Positions 26,467-35,580 of a DNA stretch of 64,000 nt are shown here, piece by piece. The DNA comes from Bacillus sp. REN16 (GTDB lineage: Bacteria > Bacillota > Bacilli > Bacillales > Bacillaceae_L). Made by a program: the position numbers and the translations under genes. The number at the start of each line of letters is the position of its first letter. The stretch's first letter is position 1. The stretch covers positions 1 through 64,000 of the forward strand of contig NZ_JAJFZK010000014.1 of NCBI RefSeq assembly GCF_020731355.1, in the 5' to 3' direction. The notes under the pieces are model-generated. The model was not told the origin of the DNA. It worked only from the letters and a program-made list of their open reading frames with translations, and did no database searches.

Positions 26467-27655
26467 AATTTGCCACGACTATGCGGTTTTTTCCACTTTC
26501 TTTTGCAGTATAAAGCGCTTGGTCCGCTGCCTTCTTCAATGAATCGACGGTTGTTCCATGATGAGGGAAAACACCGACACCTGTACTTATCGAAACAGTA
26601 ACTTTTTCTTTTTCGAAAATGAGTGGGTGGTCAATGTAGTACTCTTTTAGCGTATTGTAGATCTCCTTCACACTCATATCGATTTGGGTTTTAATGAGAA
26701 TCATGAACTCATCACCGGCATAACGATAACCATCAAGCTGACCATTACATACCGTTTTCATTCCATCCGCTAGTATCTTTAAATATAAATCACCTGCATC
26801 ATGTCCGAAGCGGTCATTGACTTGCTTTAAATCATCAGAGTCAATCATCATAACTGTAATTTCGTCGTTCTCATTTTGTATTAATTGCGCTAAATCCTCA
26901 TGGAAAGCGCGGTGGTTTTTTAAACCGGTTAATTCGTCAGTACGGGACATCGTATAAATTTTCTCATATAACCGCGCTGTTTCAATCGAGTTGATAACCT
27001 GTGCGCCAATCATTTGCAAGAGATCTTCATGTTCCTTCCGATAGGCAAAATCCCTAAAGCTTTGGGTCGAGATGACACCTTTTACCTGGTCATCAATGAC
27101 AACTGGTACGAAAAGACAGGAGCTCGTGTCTTCGTCCCCTTCCCCCATTTTCGTATCATACTCAATGTTTTGGTTTTGATGCTTGAGGTGAACGATTTCA
27201 CGGGTTTTAATAACCTTTGATGTGTAATTTTCACCAAAATCCACGATGCTTGGTGGTGCAGGCTCTCCATTATCTATAATAAAGATGAATTGAATATACT
27301 TATCACCTGGATTATGCAAGGCGATGTAAAATGCATCTGCTGGCATAACTCGTGAAACCATTTCATAGGACTTTTGGAGAAGAACACTTTCATTAAGGGT
27401 TTTACTGCAGATTTGAGCAAATTCATGAAGGATACGGTAATGCTTGTTCATCCAATGCATATTTTCCATTTGTTCGTTCATTTGTTGGAGTTGGGTTAAT
27501 AAAGTGCCGGTAATCTCTTGTTCTTCTTTTTCCTGACCTGTCTCGTCAAAAAAGCTGCGAACCTCTTTAGAAATCAGATTCTTCTCGGAACCAACCTTTT
27601 CAATTAGTTCACTTAGTTTTTTAAGTACGTTCAGATTCTGGATGGTTTTCTCCAT
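26465..27655 (-). CDS. GAF-GGDEF diguanylate cyclase-like protein
   Basis: 396-residue soluble protein: an N-terminal helical/coiled region (1-80), a GAF domain (about 85-230) and a GGDEF domain (about 240-395) beginning SRTDELTGLKNHRAFHEDL. The signature reads YAGDEF rather than GGDEF; the first glycine is the most tolerated substitution, and the DSDDLKQVND and FGHDAGD segments that bind Mg and GTP are intact, so activity is likely. It is preceded by a c-di-GMP-I riboswitch with a terminator, which would make it sense its own product. Resembles B. subtilis YtrP in layout. Confidence 0.9.
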   Translation of the reverse strand: MEKTIQNLNVLKKLSELIEKVGSEKNLISKEVRSFFDETGQEKEEQEITGTLLTQLQQMNEQMENMHWMNKHYRILHEFAQICSKTLNESVLLQKSYEMVSRVMPADAFYIALHNPGDKYIQFIFIIDNGEPAPPSIVDFGENYTSKVIKTREIVHLKHQNQNIEYDTKMGEGDEDTSSCLFVPVVIDDQVKGVISTQSFRDFAYRKEHEDLLQMIGAQVINSIETARLYEKIYTMSRTDELTGLKNHRAFHEDLAQLIQNENDEITVMMIDSDDLKQVNDRFGHDAGDLYLKILADGMKTVCNGQLDGYRYAGDEFMILIKTQIDMSVKEIYNTLKEYYIDHPLIFEKEKVTVSISTGVGVFPHHGTTVDSLKKAADQALYTAKESGKNRIVVAN

Positions 27656-27723
27656 GCATAATCACTTCCAAAATTTTTCTATCCAAAAATCTAGTAAAAT
27701 AGTAGGTACTAAAATTAATTGGT

Positions 27724-27756
27724 ACAAAAAAAGACTAATCAAATACCGATTAATCT
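27724..27756 (-). terminator. Terminator downstream of the c-di-GMP riboswitch
   Basis: On the minus strand AGATTAATC (27748-27756) pairs with GATTAGTCT (27732-27740) with one G-U pair, GGTATTT loop, followed by TTTTTTTG. It lies between the riboswitch and the GGDEF gene. Confidence 0.85.
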
Positions 27757-27780
27757 TCGTTCATACGATACGAGTTATAC

Positions 27781-27854
27781 TCGGCAACTGGCTGGCATGT
27801 CCCATTTGACGTAGCCCCTATAGTTTTGCGTCTTCATCTTTCAATGAATTTGCC
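27781..27854 (-). promoter_or_regulatory. Cyclic di-GMP-I (GEMM) riboswitch
   Basis: On the minus strand the GEMM elements follow in order: GGCAAATT opening, GAAA tetraloop in CATTGAAAGATG, the conserved AGACGCAAAACTATAGGGG, and the tetraloop-receptor half TGCCAGCCAGTTGCCGA closing P1. Length is 74 bases as usual. A terminator follows 24 bases downstream. This is a very strong match to class I. Confidence 0.9.
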
Positions 27855-28110
27855 TTTCCTTTATTCAATTATTACACATTAAAGATAGATTATTTTAAAT
27901 TGTACTATAATTATATTTCTATTTTCACTCTAGGTCAATGAAATTGACGTAGTCTTTTTCTAAAAATGTGAATTTTTTCCTACTACTATTTACCTAGTTT
28001 TGTGTTTCATTACTTATTTAGATTATACACTCCATACTTTTCAACCTTGACTATTATGAATGTTATTGAATTTTTGGCCGATTCGTGTATAATTATGCCG
28101 GATTGATAAG

Positions 28111-28230
28111 AAATGCGTAAGGCACCCGCCTATCGGCGACAAGCATAAGAAAAGCGCTGACAGAAGGTGTATTTTACCTTCCGAAGCGATTGGCTAGACC
28201 ATAGAGCCGATGGTGCCTGAAGCTAGACAC
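28111..28230 (+). repeat. Long structured intergenic repeat, copy 2
   Basis: Shares GACAAGCATAAGAAAAGC (28139) and an end like CTGAAGCTAGACA (28218) with copy 1, with a different middle (palindromic GAAGGTGTATTTTACCTTC). Lies between the riboswitch and potA in a 600-base gap; the rest of that gap is AT-rich with no gene seen. Confidence 0.65.
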
Positions 28231-28269
28231 CAAAAATATAATAGCTTAAATAGAAAGAAGGGGGTTGCT

Positions 28270-29379
28270 ATGAACAGTATACCTATTATCCAATTTAAAA
28301 ATGTGACGAAACAATATGACAATGATCCGGCTGTCCTTAACAATGTCAGCTTTGAAATAGAAAGAGGAAAGTTTTATACCCTTCTTGGTCCATCGGGATG
28401 TGGAAAAACAACGATATTGCGTTTAATTGCAGGATTTATTGAACCCTCAGATGGAGAGGTTTATTTTAATGGAAAAAAAGTAAACACCACACCTGCTAAT
28501 AAGCGTCAAGTGAATACCGTGTTTCAGGATTATGCCTTATTTCCGCATCTAAATGTATATGAAAATGTTGCCTTTGGTTTACGTATAAAAAAATTGAAGC
28601 AATCTGAAATCGATAAAAAGGTGAAAGAAGCTTTAAGCTTCGTCAATCTTACTGGCTATGAAAACCGTGAAATTAAAGAAATGTCCGGTGGTCAAAGACA
28701 GCGTGTTGCGATTGCTCGTGCGATAGTGAATGAACCAGAGATTATTTTATTGGATGAGCCATTATCTGCGCTTGATTTAAAGCTTCGTACAGAAATGCAG
28801 TATGAGCTTCGCGACCTTCAGAAACGCCTTGGTATTACATTTATCTTTGTCACGCACGACCAAGAGGAAGCCCTAGCAATGTCTGATGAAATTTTTGTCC
28901 TAAATAAAGGAAAAATCCAACAAAGCGGCAGCCCGATTGATATTTATGATGAACCAATTAACCGATTTGTCGCAGATTTTATTGGTGAATCAAATATCGT
29001 AACTGGAAAAATGCATAAAGACTTTTTGGTTGAATTTGTTGGGAAAACATTCGATTGTGTTGACCAAGGTTTTTCAAATAATGAACCAGTTGAAATTGTC
29101 ATCCGTCCTGAGGATCTACAAATAACTTCTATTGAAAATGGAAAACTTCAGGTTGTTGTTGATTCTCAGCTTTTCAGAGGTGTTCACTATGAAATTTGCG
29201 GCTTTGATAAAGACGGAAATGAGTGGCTTGTACACTCAACGAAGAAAGCTATGGTTGGCGATGAAATTGGACTTTACTTTGATCCTGAGGCGATTCATGT
29301 TATGCGTATTGGTGAAACGGAAGAAGAATATGATCGTCGCCTAGAGGCATATGTGGACGGGGAAAGCCATGGAAAATAA
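28270..29379 (+). CDS. potA: Spermidine/putrescine ABC transporter ATPase
   Basis: 369-residue ATPase: Walker [10 protein letters not shown] (near 41), signature [10 protein letters not shown] (near 139), Walker [13 protein letters not shown] (near 160), THDQEEA, and a C-terminal TOBE domain (about 290-350) as in PotA. It powers polyamine uptake. The ATG at 28270 follows AAGGGGG by six bases. First gene of potABCD, whose members overlap by a few bases each, so it is a tightly coupled operon. Confidence 0.95.
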   Translation: MNSIPIIQFKNVTKQYDNDPAVLNNVSFEIERGKFYTLLGPSGCGKTTILRLIAGFIEPSDGEVYFNGKKVNTTPANKRQVNTVFQDYALFPHLNVYENVAFGLRIKKLKQSEIDKKVKEALSFVNLTGYENREIKEMSGGQRQRVAIARAIVNEPEIILLDEPLSALDLKLRTEMQYELRDLQKRLGITFIFVTHDQEEALAMSDEIFVLNKGKIQQSGSPIDIYDEPINRFVADFIGESNIVTGKMHKDFLVEFVGKTFDCVDQGFSNNEPVEIVIRPEDLQITSIENGKLQVVVDSQLFRGVHYEICGFDKDGNEWLVHSTKKAMVGDEIGLYFDPEAIHVMRIGETEEEYDRRLEAYVDGESHGK

Positions 29380-30187
29380 GCTAACCCGCAAAATATATTT
29401 TATCCCTTATGCATTATGGATTCTCATATTTGTTATTGCACCGATTACGCTAGTGCTCTATTATTCCTTTTTTGATATAGAGGGAAATCTATCTTTCGTT
29501 AACTATAAAACGTTTTTCACGCCGATATACTTAAAAATGACGTTAAGCTCATTTTGGTATGCCTTTTTAATCACAGCTGTCACCTTATTGGTCGCATACC
29601 CTACTGCTTATTTAATCACAAGAACGAAGCATAAGCATCTTTGGCTGCTTCTCATCATTGCTCCGTCGTGGATCAATCTACTATTAAAGGCATATGCTTT
29701 TATCGGGATATTTGGTGCATATGGAACAGCTAATGCGATTCTTGAAGTTCTTGGTATCGGCTCTAAACAGCTATTATTTACGGATTTCAGTTTTGTGTTT
29801 GTATCGGTTTATATTTTTATTCCATTTATGATATTACCAATCTTCAACTCATTAAATGAGTTAAACCCGAGTCTATTGGATGCTTCTCTCGACTTAGGCG
29901 CATCTAAATGGACAACGTTTCGTCGTGTGATTTTTCCGCTAACGATTCAAGGGGTAAAATCAGGATGCCAGGTTGTTTTTATTCCTGCCCTTTCATTGTT
30001 CATGCTAACACGATTAATTGCAGGAAACAAAGTGATTACACTTGGTACTGCTATTGAACAACAGTTTCTTGTCACACAGGATTGGGGCATGGGTTCAACC
30101 ATCGCTGTCTTCCTTATAATTTTCATGGTCTTAATAATGGTGGCAACTGGAAACCGCAAGAAACGAGGTGCTAAAAATGAGAGATAA
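29369..30187 (+). CDS. potB: Spermidine/putrescine ABC permease PotB
   Basis: 272-residue permease with six membrane helices and the binding-protein-dependent transport motif [22 protein letters not shown] (the EAA loop contacting PotA). The ATG at 29369 lies inside the end of potA (11-base overlap). Forms the channel with PotC. Confidence 0.95.
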   Translation: MENKLTRKIYFIPYALWILIFVIAPITLVLYYSFFDIEGNLSFVNYKTFFTPIYLKMTLSSFWYAFLITAVTLLVAYPTAYLITRTKHKHLWLLLIIAPSWINLLLKAYAFIGIFGAYGTANAILEVLGIGSKQLLFTDFSFVFVSVYIFIPFMILPIFNSLNELNPSLLDASLDLGASKWTTFRRVIFPLTIQGVKSGCQVVFIPALSLFMLTRLIAGNKVITLGTAIEQQFLVTQDWGMGSTIAVFLIIFMVLIMVATGNRKKRGAKNER

Positions 30188-30980
30188 ACTAGCTATTTCT
30201 TCAAAATTATATCTATTTATTATTTTCTTCATTTTATATGCACCGATTATCTATTTAGTGTACTACTCCTTCAATAGCGGCGGCACGATGAACAATTTCG
30301 AGGACTTCACCTTGGATTGGTATAAAGAGTTATTCGGGGATACAAGATTACTTATCATTGTCTTAAATACATTTGTGATTGCCTTGCTTTCAGCCCTTGT
30401 CTCGACAATTATTGGGGTATTTGGTGCAATCGGAATACACTCTATGAAACAAAGACAAACTCAAAATACATTATTATCACTGAACAACGTTTTAATTGTT
30501 AGTCCAGACGTAATCATTGGTGCGTCTTTCTTAATCTTATTAACAATGGTTGGAATTAAATTAGGCTTTTATTCTGTGTTACTTTCACATATCGCCTTCT
30601 GTATTCCTATTGTCGTTCTAATGGTATTGCCAAAATTAAAGGAAATGAGCCCAACTTTGATCGACGCTGCAAAGGACCTTGGAGCAAGTCAGTGGCAGGT
30701 CTTGTCAAAGGTCATTATTCCTTATATTACACCTGGAATTTTTGCGGGATTTTTCATGGCGCTTACCTATTCCTTTGATGATTTCGCTGTTACATTTTTC
30801 GTGACAGGTAATGGTTTCTCAACACTATCCGTTGAAATCTATTCCCTTGCACGCCGCGGAATCTCCTTAAATATTAATGCATTATCAGCTTTATTGTTTA
30901 TTTTTACAATGCTGCTTGCTGTTGGTTATTACTTTATCGCACAACGTGACAGCACACGTGGATTGGGGGTTCGGAAATGA
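30177..30980 (+). CDS. potC: Spermidine/putrescine ABC permease PotC
   Basis: 267-residue permease, six helices, with the EAA loop IDAAKDLGASQWQVLSKVIIPY. The ATG at 30177 follows GAGGTG and overlaps the end of potB by 11 bases. Paired with PotB. Confidence 0.95.
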   Translation: MRDKLAISSKLYLFIIFFILYAPIIYLVYYSFNSGGTMNNFEDFTLDWYKELFGDTRLLIIVLNTFVIALLSALVSTIIGVFGAIGIHSMKQRQTQNTLLSLNNVLIVSPDVIIGASFLILLTMVGIKLGFYSVLLSHIAFCIPIVVLMVLPKLKEMSPTLIDAAKDLGASQWQVLSKVIIPYITPGIFAGFFMALTYSFDDFAVTFFVTGNGFSTLSVEIYSLARRGISLNINALSALLFIFTMLLAVGYYFIAQRDSTRGLGVRK

Positions 30981-32050
30981 CCAAACTCGTCCGTGCTTTC
31001 TTGGCAATCGTTATTGTCTCTGGTGGTCTCCTTTATCTTATCCACCATTTAAATTCGTCTCAGGGCCTTGCAGGTGGGAATACGCTGACCATTTATAACT
31101 GGGGAGATTATATTGACGAAGAATTAATTGACCGCTTTGAAGAGGAAACGGGAATCAAGGTTATATATGAAACATTTGACTCTAACGAAGCGATGATTAC
31201 AAAAATCGAACAGGGTGGAACAACTTATGATATCGCGGTTCCATCTGAATATATGATTGATAAAATGCGACAAGAGGACTTGCTCGTCCCCCTTGACCAT
31301 TCGAAGCTGCCAAATTTAAAAAACATTGATGAACGTTTCATGGATCTTCCCTTTGATCCGGGTAATAAATTCTCTGTTCCGTATTTCTGGGGAACGGTTG
31401 GAATCGTGTATAACCCAACAATGCTCGACGGAAAAGAATTTACAAGCTGGAATGACCTTTGGGATCCTTCCTTAAAAAATGAAATTATCTTTGTCGACGG
31501 AGCTAGAGAAATCATCGGGATGGGGCTTAACTCTCTTGGCTATTCACTAAATGACACAAACCTGGACCACTTATTAGAAGCAAAAGAAAAACTCATCAAG
31601 CTTACACCGAATGTCAAAGCCATCGTTGGTGATGAAGGAAAAGTCCTTATTCAAAATGGCGAAGCGGCAATTGGGATCTTATGGTCTGGAGATGCTGCTG
31701 ATATTATGTGGGAAAATGAGGACTTAGACTATGTGGTACCAAGCGAAGGATCAAACTTATGGTTCGATAATATGGTTATTCCTAAAACCGCAAAAAATAT
31801 TGACGGTGCTCACCAATTTATTAATTTTATCTTGGATGCGGAAATCGCTGCCCAAAACACAGAGTATGTCAGTTATTCCACTCCAAACAAAGAGGCACTT
31901 CAGTATATGCCTGAGGAAATGGTAACGGATGAGCGATTCTATCCATCACCTGAATTAACAGATAGACTTGAGGTTTATGAAAACCTAGGTAAAAAGAATC
32001 TATCCAAATACAATCAGCTTTTCCTTGAATTTAAAATGGGGCAAAATTAA
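30977..32050 (+). CDS. potD: Spermidine/putrescine-binding protein PotD
   Basis: 357-residue extracellular solute-binding protein. It has TIYNWGDYIDEELIDRFEEETG, FDSNEAMITKIEQG and VPYFWGTVGI, characteristic of PotD/PotF. It starts at the ATGA overlap with potC. The N-terminus is a hydrophobic helix (about 5-22) without any cysteine, so it cannot be a lipoprotein like most Gram-positive binding proteins; it is probably held by an uncleaved helix. Confidence 0.93.
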   Translation: MTKLVRAFLAIVIVSGGLLYLIHHLNSSQGLAGGNTLTIYNWGDYIDEELIDRFEEETGIKVIYETFDSNEAMITKIEQGGTTYDIAVPSEYMIDKMRQEDLLVPLDHSKLPNLKNIDERFMDLPFDPGNKFSVPYFWGTVGIVYNPTMLDGKEFTSWNDLWDPSLKNEIIFVDGAREIIGMGLNSLGYSLNDTNLDHLLEAKEKLIKLTPNVKAIVGDEGKVLIQNGEAAIGILWSGDAADIMWENEDLDYVVPSEGSNLWFDNMVIPKTAKNIDGAHQFINFILDAEIAAQNTEYVSYSTPNKEALQYMPEEMVTDERFYPSPELTDRLEVYENLGKKNLSKYNQLFLEFKMGQN

Positions 32051-32083
32051 AACAAAAAGCGCTGGAGCTAGACATAGTTAAAG

Positions 32084-32119
32084 AAGGCCTGTATCCCAAC
32101 CGATACAGGCCTTTTCTAT
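32084..32119. terminator. Bidirectional terminator after potD
   Basis: AAGGCCTGTATC (32084-32095) pairs with GATACAGGCCTT (32102-32113), CCAACC loop. Just before it (32057-32074) is AAGCGCTGGAGCTAGACA, a remnant of the long intergenic repeat. Confidence 0.85.
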
Positions 32120-32121
32120 GT

Positions 32122-34230
32122 TTAGTTTTCTTTACTTACTGCTTTATCCTTTTCTAATAATACAATTAATCCTGGGAGTAATACTCCGCGAATCAAGAAT
32201 GTATCTAACAGAATCCCAACCGCTACAATAAAACCGAAGACAAATAATAATTGTACAGGCTGTGTCATCAGAACAGCAAATGTTGCCGCTAATATAATAC
32301 CTGCTGACGAAATCACTCCACCTGTTTTTGATACAGCGATTTGTACGGCTTCTTTAACAGAATGAGTTCTTCGCTCCTCCTGATACCTTGAAATAAGCAT
32401 AATATTATAATCAATTCCAAGTGCTACAAGGAACACGAACGCATACAATGGCACGCGATTAGCAATCGTATCAATACCAAAGAACAGGTTTGTTAAGAAC
32501 ATCCCTAATCCCAATGCCGCTAAAAATGACACTAAAATCGTTCCCATCATGTAGATTGGCATTTTAATTGATTTAGTCAGAACGATTAACATACCAAAGA
32601 TTAAAATCGTTTCAAGTATGACAATCAAAATAACATCTCGATTATTTGTTGAACGGTCATCCACTTTAGAAGCGGTTTCTCCAGCAAAGTAGAGATTTCC
32701 TTTTAGATTTGCATTTTCTAATAGGGTATCAGAGTTATTGATTATCTGCTCCATTGAATCAATTGTTTTGACGCTATATGGACCTTCTTCAAACGTTAAG
32801 CTAAAGTTTAATACTCTATTTTCATCAGCAGTTCCGTTGATTCTTACATTACTTACAAGATCTTGCTCCAATAACGCTTCACGCAATGTATTCTGTTCTT
32901 CTTTGGTGACCGCTTGCTTCCCTTCAAACAATACAGTTGAAGGTGCAAGCTCACCTTTTTCAAATTTTTCTTCAATCAATTCATACCCTTGCCTTGATGG
33001 CATATCCTTAGGGAAAGATTTCATCGTATCAAATTCATAAGTGAGGTTAAACATATTCGCTGCCGAGATAAGCAGGATAATACCTACAATTCCTGCGGAT
33101 AGCCCAGGCTTTTTGACTACCAGTCTTCCAACTCTACTCCAGATTGAATGATCTTTGACTTTTTCCTCGCCCACCTTTGGTACCTTTGGCCAGAATGATT
33201 TTCGCCCGAAAAGTGTAAATAAGGCAGGGACTAGCGTAATTGAAGCAATCATGATGACAACCATCGTAGTAGCAAAGGTTGGAGCAAAATTACGATAATC
33301 TCCCAGGTTTGCAAAGAACAACACGAGCATCGCTGCCAAAACCGTACCACCTGAGAAAAAAACGGGCATTCCTACCTCTTTCATTGCAGCTCTCATCGCA
33401 TCATATTTACTATCATAACTCTTAAGCTCTTCTTGAAAACGAGAGAATACAAATAACGAATAATCAATAACTGCCGCAAATAAAAGAATCGAAGCGATTG
33501 AAATGGTTTGGTTACTTAATTGCAGACCCGCCTTCCCGAGTATACCCAGCATTTGCATAACTACTTCATATACAAAAACTGCCGCTAACAATGGTATTAA
33601 TGCGAGCAGTGGTGAACGGTAAATCACAATTAATAAAATCAAGATTAAGCCAACTGTAGAAAAAATTAATACAAGATCTGCCCTTGAGAATAAATCAAGC
33701 GAATCAGTCGCGATTCCCGCTGGTCCTGTTACATACAGCGTTAAATCTGTATTTTCCTCAACTACCTTTAAGATTTTATCCTTTGAATCTTGGATTTCCT
33801 TTGTTTCCAGTGACTCATCAAAGACCATTGGAAGTAATGCGGTTGTTTGATCTTCTGAGAAAAATCCTGCTGCAGCCTGTGGCGGTAAGGAAGTTAGTGG
33901 AACAACTTGTTCTACACCTGGAATCTTCGCCACTTCAATTTGTTCAAATACATTTATAAGGTCAGAAAATTCTATTTTGCCTTCCTTCGCTTTGAAGACT
34001 AATATTCCGGGAGTACCATTACTATCCTCGAAATACTCATCTACCTTACTTTGGGCAATGACAGATTGTGCATCTTCAGGCAAAGATACAATCCTAGAAA
34101 CCTCATAATCCTTTGCATTCGGCGCAAAAACAGCCAAGACAATAGTAATGATAAGCCAGGAAACTAACGTAATCCACATACCCTTTTTTGTGGTGACTTT
34201 ATCTGTAATAGCCCGTAGCATTTGTTTCAT
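32122..34230 (-). CDS. MMPL-family RND exporter
   Basis: 702-residue membrane transporter with two repeats, each one helix, an extracytoplasmic loop and five more helices (about 20, 180-350; 375, 520-700). It resembles YdfJ-type MMPL proteins of Bacillus that export lipids or lipid-like toxins. The motif DYSLFVFSRFQEE after helix 4 and DYNIMLISRYQEERR in the second half are the proton-relay region with aspartates. It lies directly downstream of a TetR gene with TGACA-N4-TGTCA operators before it. Confidence 0.9.
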   Translation of the reverse strand: MKQMLRAITDKVTTKKGMWITLVSWLIITIVLAVFAPNAKDYEVSRIVSLPEDAQSVIAQSKVDEYFEDSNGTPGILVFKAKEGKIEFSDLINVFEQIEVAKIPGVEQVVPLTSLPPQAAAGFFSEDQTTALLPMVFDESLETKEIQDSKDKILKVVEENTDLTLYVTGPAGIATDSLDLFSRADLVLIFSTVGLILILLIVIYRSPLLALIPLLAAVFVYEVVMQMLGILGKAGLQLSNQTISIASILLFAAVIDYSLFVFSRFQEELKSYDSKYDAMRAAMKEVGMPVFFSGGTVLAAMLVLFFANLGDYRNFAPTFATTMVVIMIASITLVPALFTLFGRKSFWPKVPKVGEEKVKDHSIWSRVGRLVVKKPGLSAGIVGIILLISAANMFNLTYEFDTMKSFPKDMPSRQGYELIEEKFEKGELAPSTVLFEGKQAVTKEEQNTLREALLEQDLVSNVRINGTADENRVLNFSLTFEEGPYSVKTIDSMEQIINNSDTLLENANLKGNLYFAGETASKVDDRSTNNRDVILIVILETILIFGMLIVLTKSIKMPIYMMGTILVSFLAALGLGMFLTNLFFGIDTIANRVPLYAFVFLVALGIDYNIMLISRYQEERRTHSVKEAVQIAVSKTGGVISSAGIILAATFAVLMTQPVQLLFVFGFIVAVGILLDTFLIRGVLLPGLIVLLEKDKAVSKEN

Positions 34231-34264
34231 TTCGTTCTCAACTCCCTCGTTTTCAAAAATAAAG

Positions 34265-34345
34265 TGACACTGTTGTCACTTTGGATAAAAAAATTGACAC
34301 CATGCCATAATTATAATTATCTTTTATTAGTGACACCTGTGTCAA
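34265..34345 (-). promoter_or_regulatory. Promoter of the MMPL gene with two TetR-type operators
   Basis: Two palindromes TGACA-N4-TGTCA lie at 34265-34278 and 34331-34344. A minus-strand -35 TTGACA (34340-34345) overlaps the second and is followed after 18 bases by GATAAT. The shared arms suggest binding by the TetR protein at 34346-34921. Confidence 0.65.
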
Positions 34346-34921
34346 TTATAAATTTTTGAAGATTCCACGACAAATCATTTCCTTAATCGACCCGACCCAC
34401 ACATCATGCGGAATCCCAAAATGATTTGGAATGGCGATTGATTGAAAAATGTATCCTGAAATCAAAGGTTCCGGGATGTTTGTGTTAAGTATCTTTTCAC
34501 TCTTCCCCGTCCTAATAAAGCCTTGCACATAATGGTACATCTCTATATGGTAGCTTTCCAGTTTCCTTACATTTTCTTCTACCTTTTCGTTTATATGGAC
34601 TGGGACACGTTTTCCTATTTCTATTAATTGATGAAGCTCCGGATTCTTAAACATCAGATTCAACAGAAAATCAAATTGAGCATAAAACCCTTCAATTGAA
34701 TTGATTCCCTTCAACTCTTGGAGAAATTGCTCCATCTTAAAAAGCATATATTCCGTAATCAGTTCTTCTTTATTTTCGAAGTACTTATAAATCGCCCCAC
34801 GAGAAACCTTTAAATGATCTGCAACCAAACCAAACTGGAACCCTTCGTAATGATGATCCAGAAGCAATTCCTCAGTGATCTGAAATAATTCCTCAGTAGT
34901 AAATTTACGTTCACGAGCCAT
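34346..34921 (-). CDS. TetR/AcrR family repressor of the MMPL exporter
   Basis: 191-residue TetR-type regulator, positionally like B. subtilis YerO next to a resistance-type exporter. The HTH (about 12-55) contains LKVSRGAIYKYFENKEELITEY. The rest is helical ligand-binding. The ATG at 34921 with GGGG upstream is preferred to a GTG at 34930. It is on the same strand and just before the MMPL gene. Confidence 0.88.
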   Translation of the reverse strand: MARERKFTTEELFQITEELLLDHHYEGFQFGLVADHLKVSRGAIYKYFENKEELITEYMLFKMEQFLQELKGINSIEGFYAQFDFLLNLMFKNPELHQLIEIGKRVPVHINEKVEENVRKLESYHIEMYHYVQGFIRTGKSEKILNTNIPEPLISGYIFQSIAIPNHFGIPHDVWVGSIKEMICRGIFKNL

Positions 34922-35050
34922 ACTCTTCACCCCACCTCATTATAGAACAAGTTTTTCAAAAAGAGAATGAGTTAACTTGGAATGGACATTTCATCGTCAA
35001 TTTAAGACTGGTACAGTACGAGTTTAGCCCGACTTAACACTGCCCATTTT

Positions 35051-35172
35051 ATTCAAACAAACGTTTGTTTGAATTTGCAAACCGTTGCTACAATTGGAAA
35101 TACCTATTGTACAAACGTTTGTTTGAAAATGGTTTTTTGCAGAAATGGCAGATTAGTACAGATTGCTTTTCA
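35051..35172. repeat. Paired-palindrome element, copy A
   Basis: A 24-bp perfect palindrome (35051-35074, core CAAACAAACGTTTGTTTG) and a 12-bp one (35111-35122, ACAAACGTTTGT) are centred 54 bases apart. About 120 bases here match copy B (36773) at roughly 90 percent, including the spacer and the trailing GATTAGTACAGATTG. Confidence 0.85.
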
Positions 35173-35189
35173 ACTAACTTCTTCACTTT

Positions 35190-35360
35190 CTAAGCTAATT
35201 CATAATACCCGCAAACAACATGTCCTACTGCTTTTGCTGCGACGAGAAGCGCATCTTCATCGATATCGAATTTAGGATGATGATTAAAAAATGGATCCTT
35301 TTCTCCCTTTGGCGTACATCCTATGTAAAAGAAACAAGATGGAAATTTTTTTGCATTACT
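35190..35360 (-). pseudogene. C-terminal remnant of an M20 amidohydrolase
   Basis: The minus-strand frame encodes SCFFYIGCTPKGEKDPFFNHHPKFDIDEDAL, which is the C-terminal end of M20 aminoacylase/IAA-amino acid hydrolase proteins (HHPKFDIDEDAL is the signature), ending at a stop at 35190. The upstream 300 residues are missing, cut off near 35360. So it is a broken gene, flanked by repeat copy A and a terminator. Confidence 0.75.
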
Positions 35361-35407
35361 ATAATTCCCGTACAAAATGACTTAATTCATCCCGAAATAT
35401 GAAATAT

Positions 35408-35442
35408 AAAAAAGGACCTGTATCCGCATTGGATACAGGTCC
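35408..35442 (-). terminator. Terminator
   Basis: GGACCTGTATCC (35414-35425) pairs perfectly with GGATACAGGTCC (35431-35442); on the minus strand TTTTTTATATTT follows. It lies about 140 bases past the GGDEF stop. It probably ends that transcript. Confidence 0.85.
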
Positions 35443-35580
35443 GCTCCTGCTAATATGATATGCTTCCTGAAACAGTTTTTTATTATTTAGGGGCTTATTA
35501 ACGGAATCTGTTTTTTATTGTTTTTAGGGGATAAATACCTAAGCAAGGATTTCTATTTTTTTGATACTAGCCTGTTAAAG

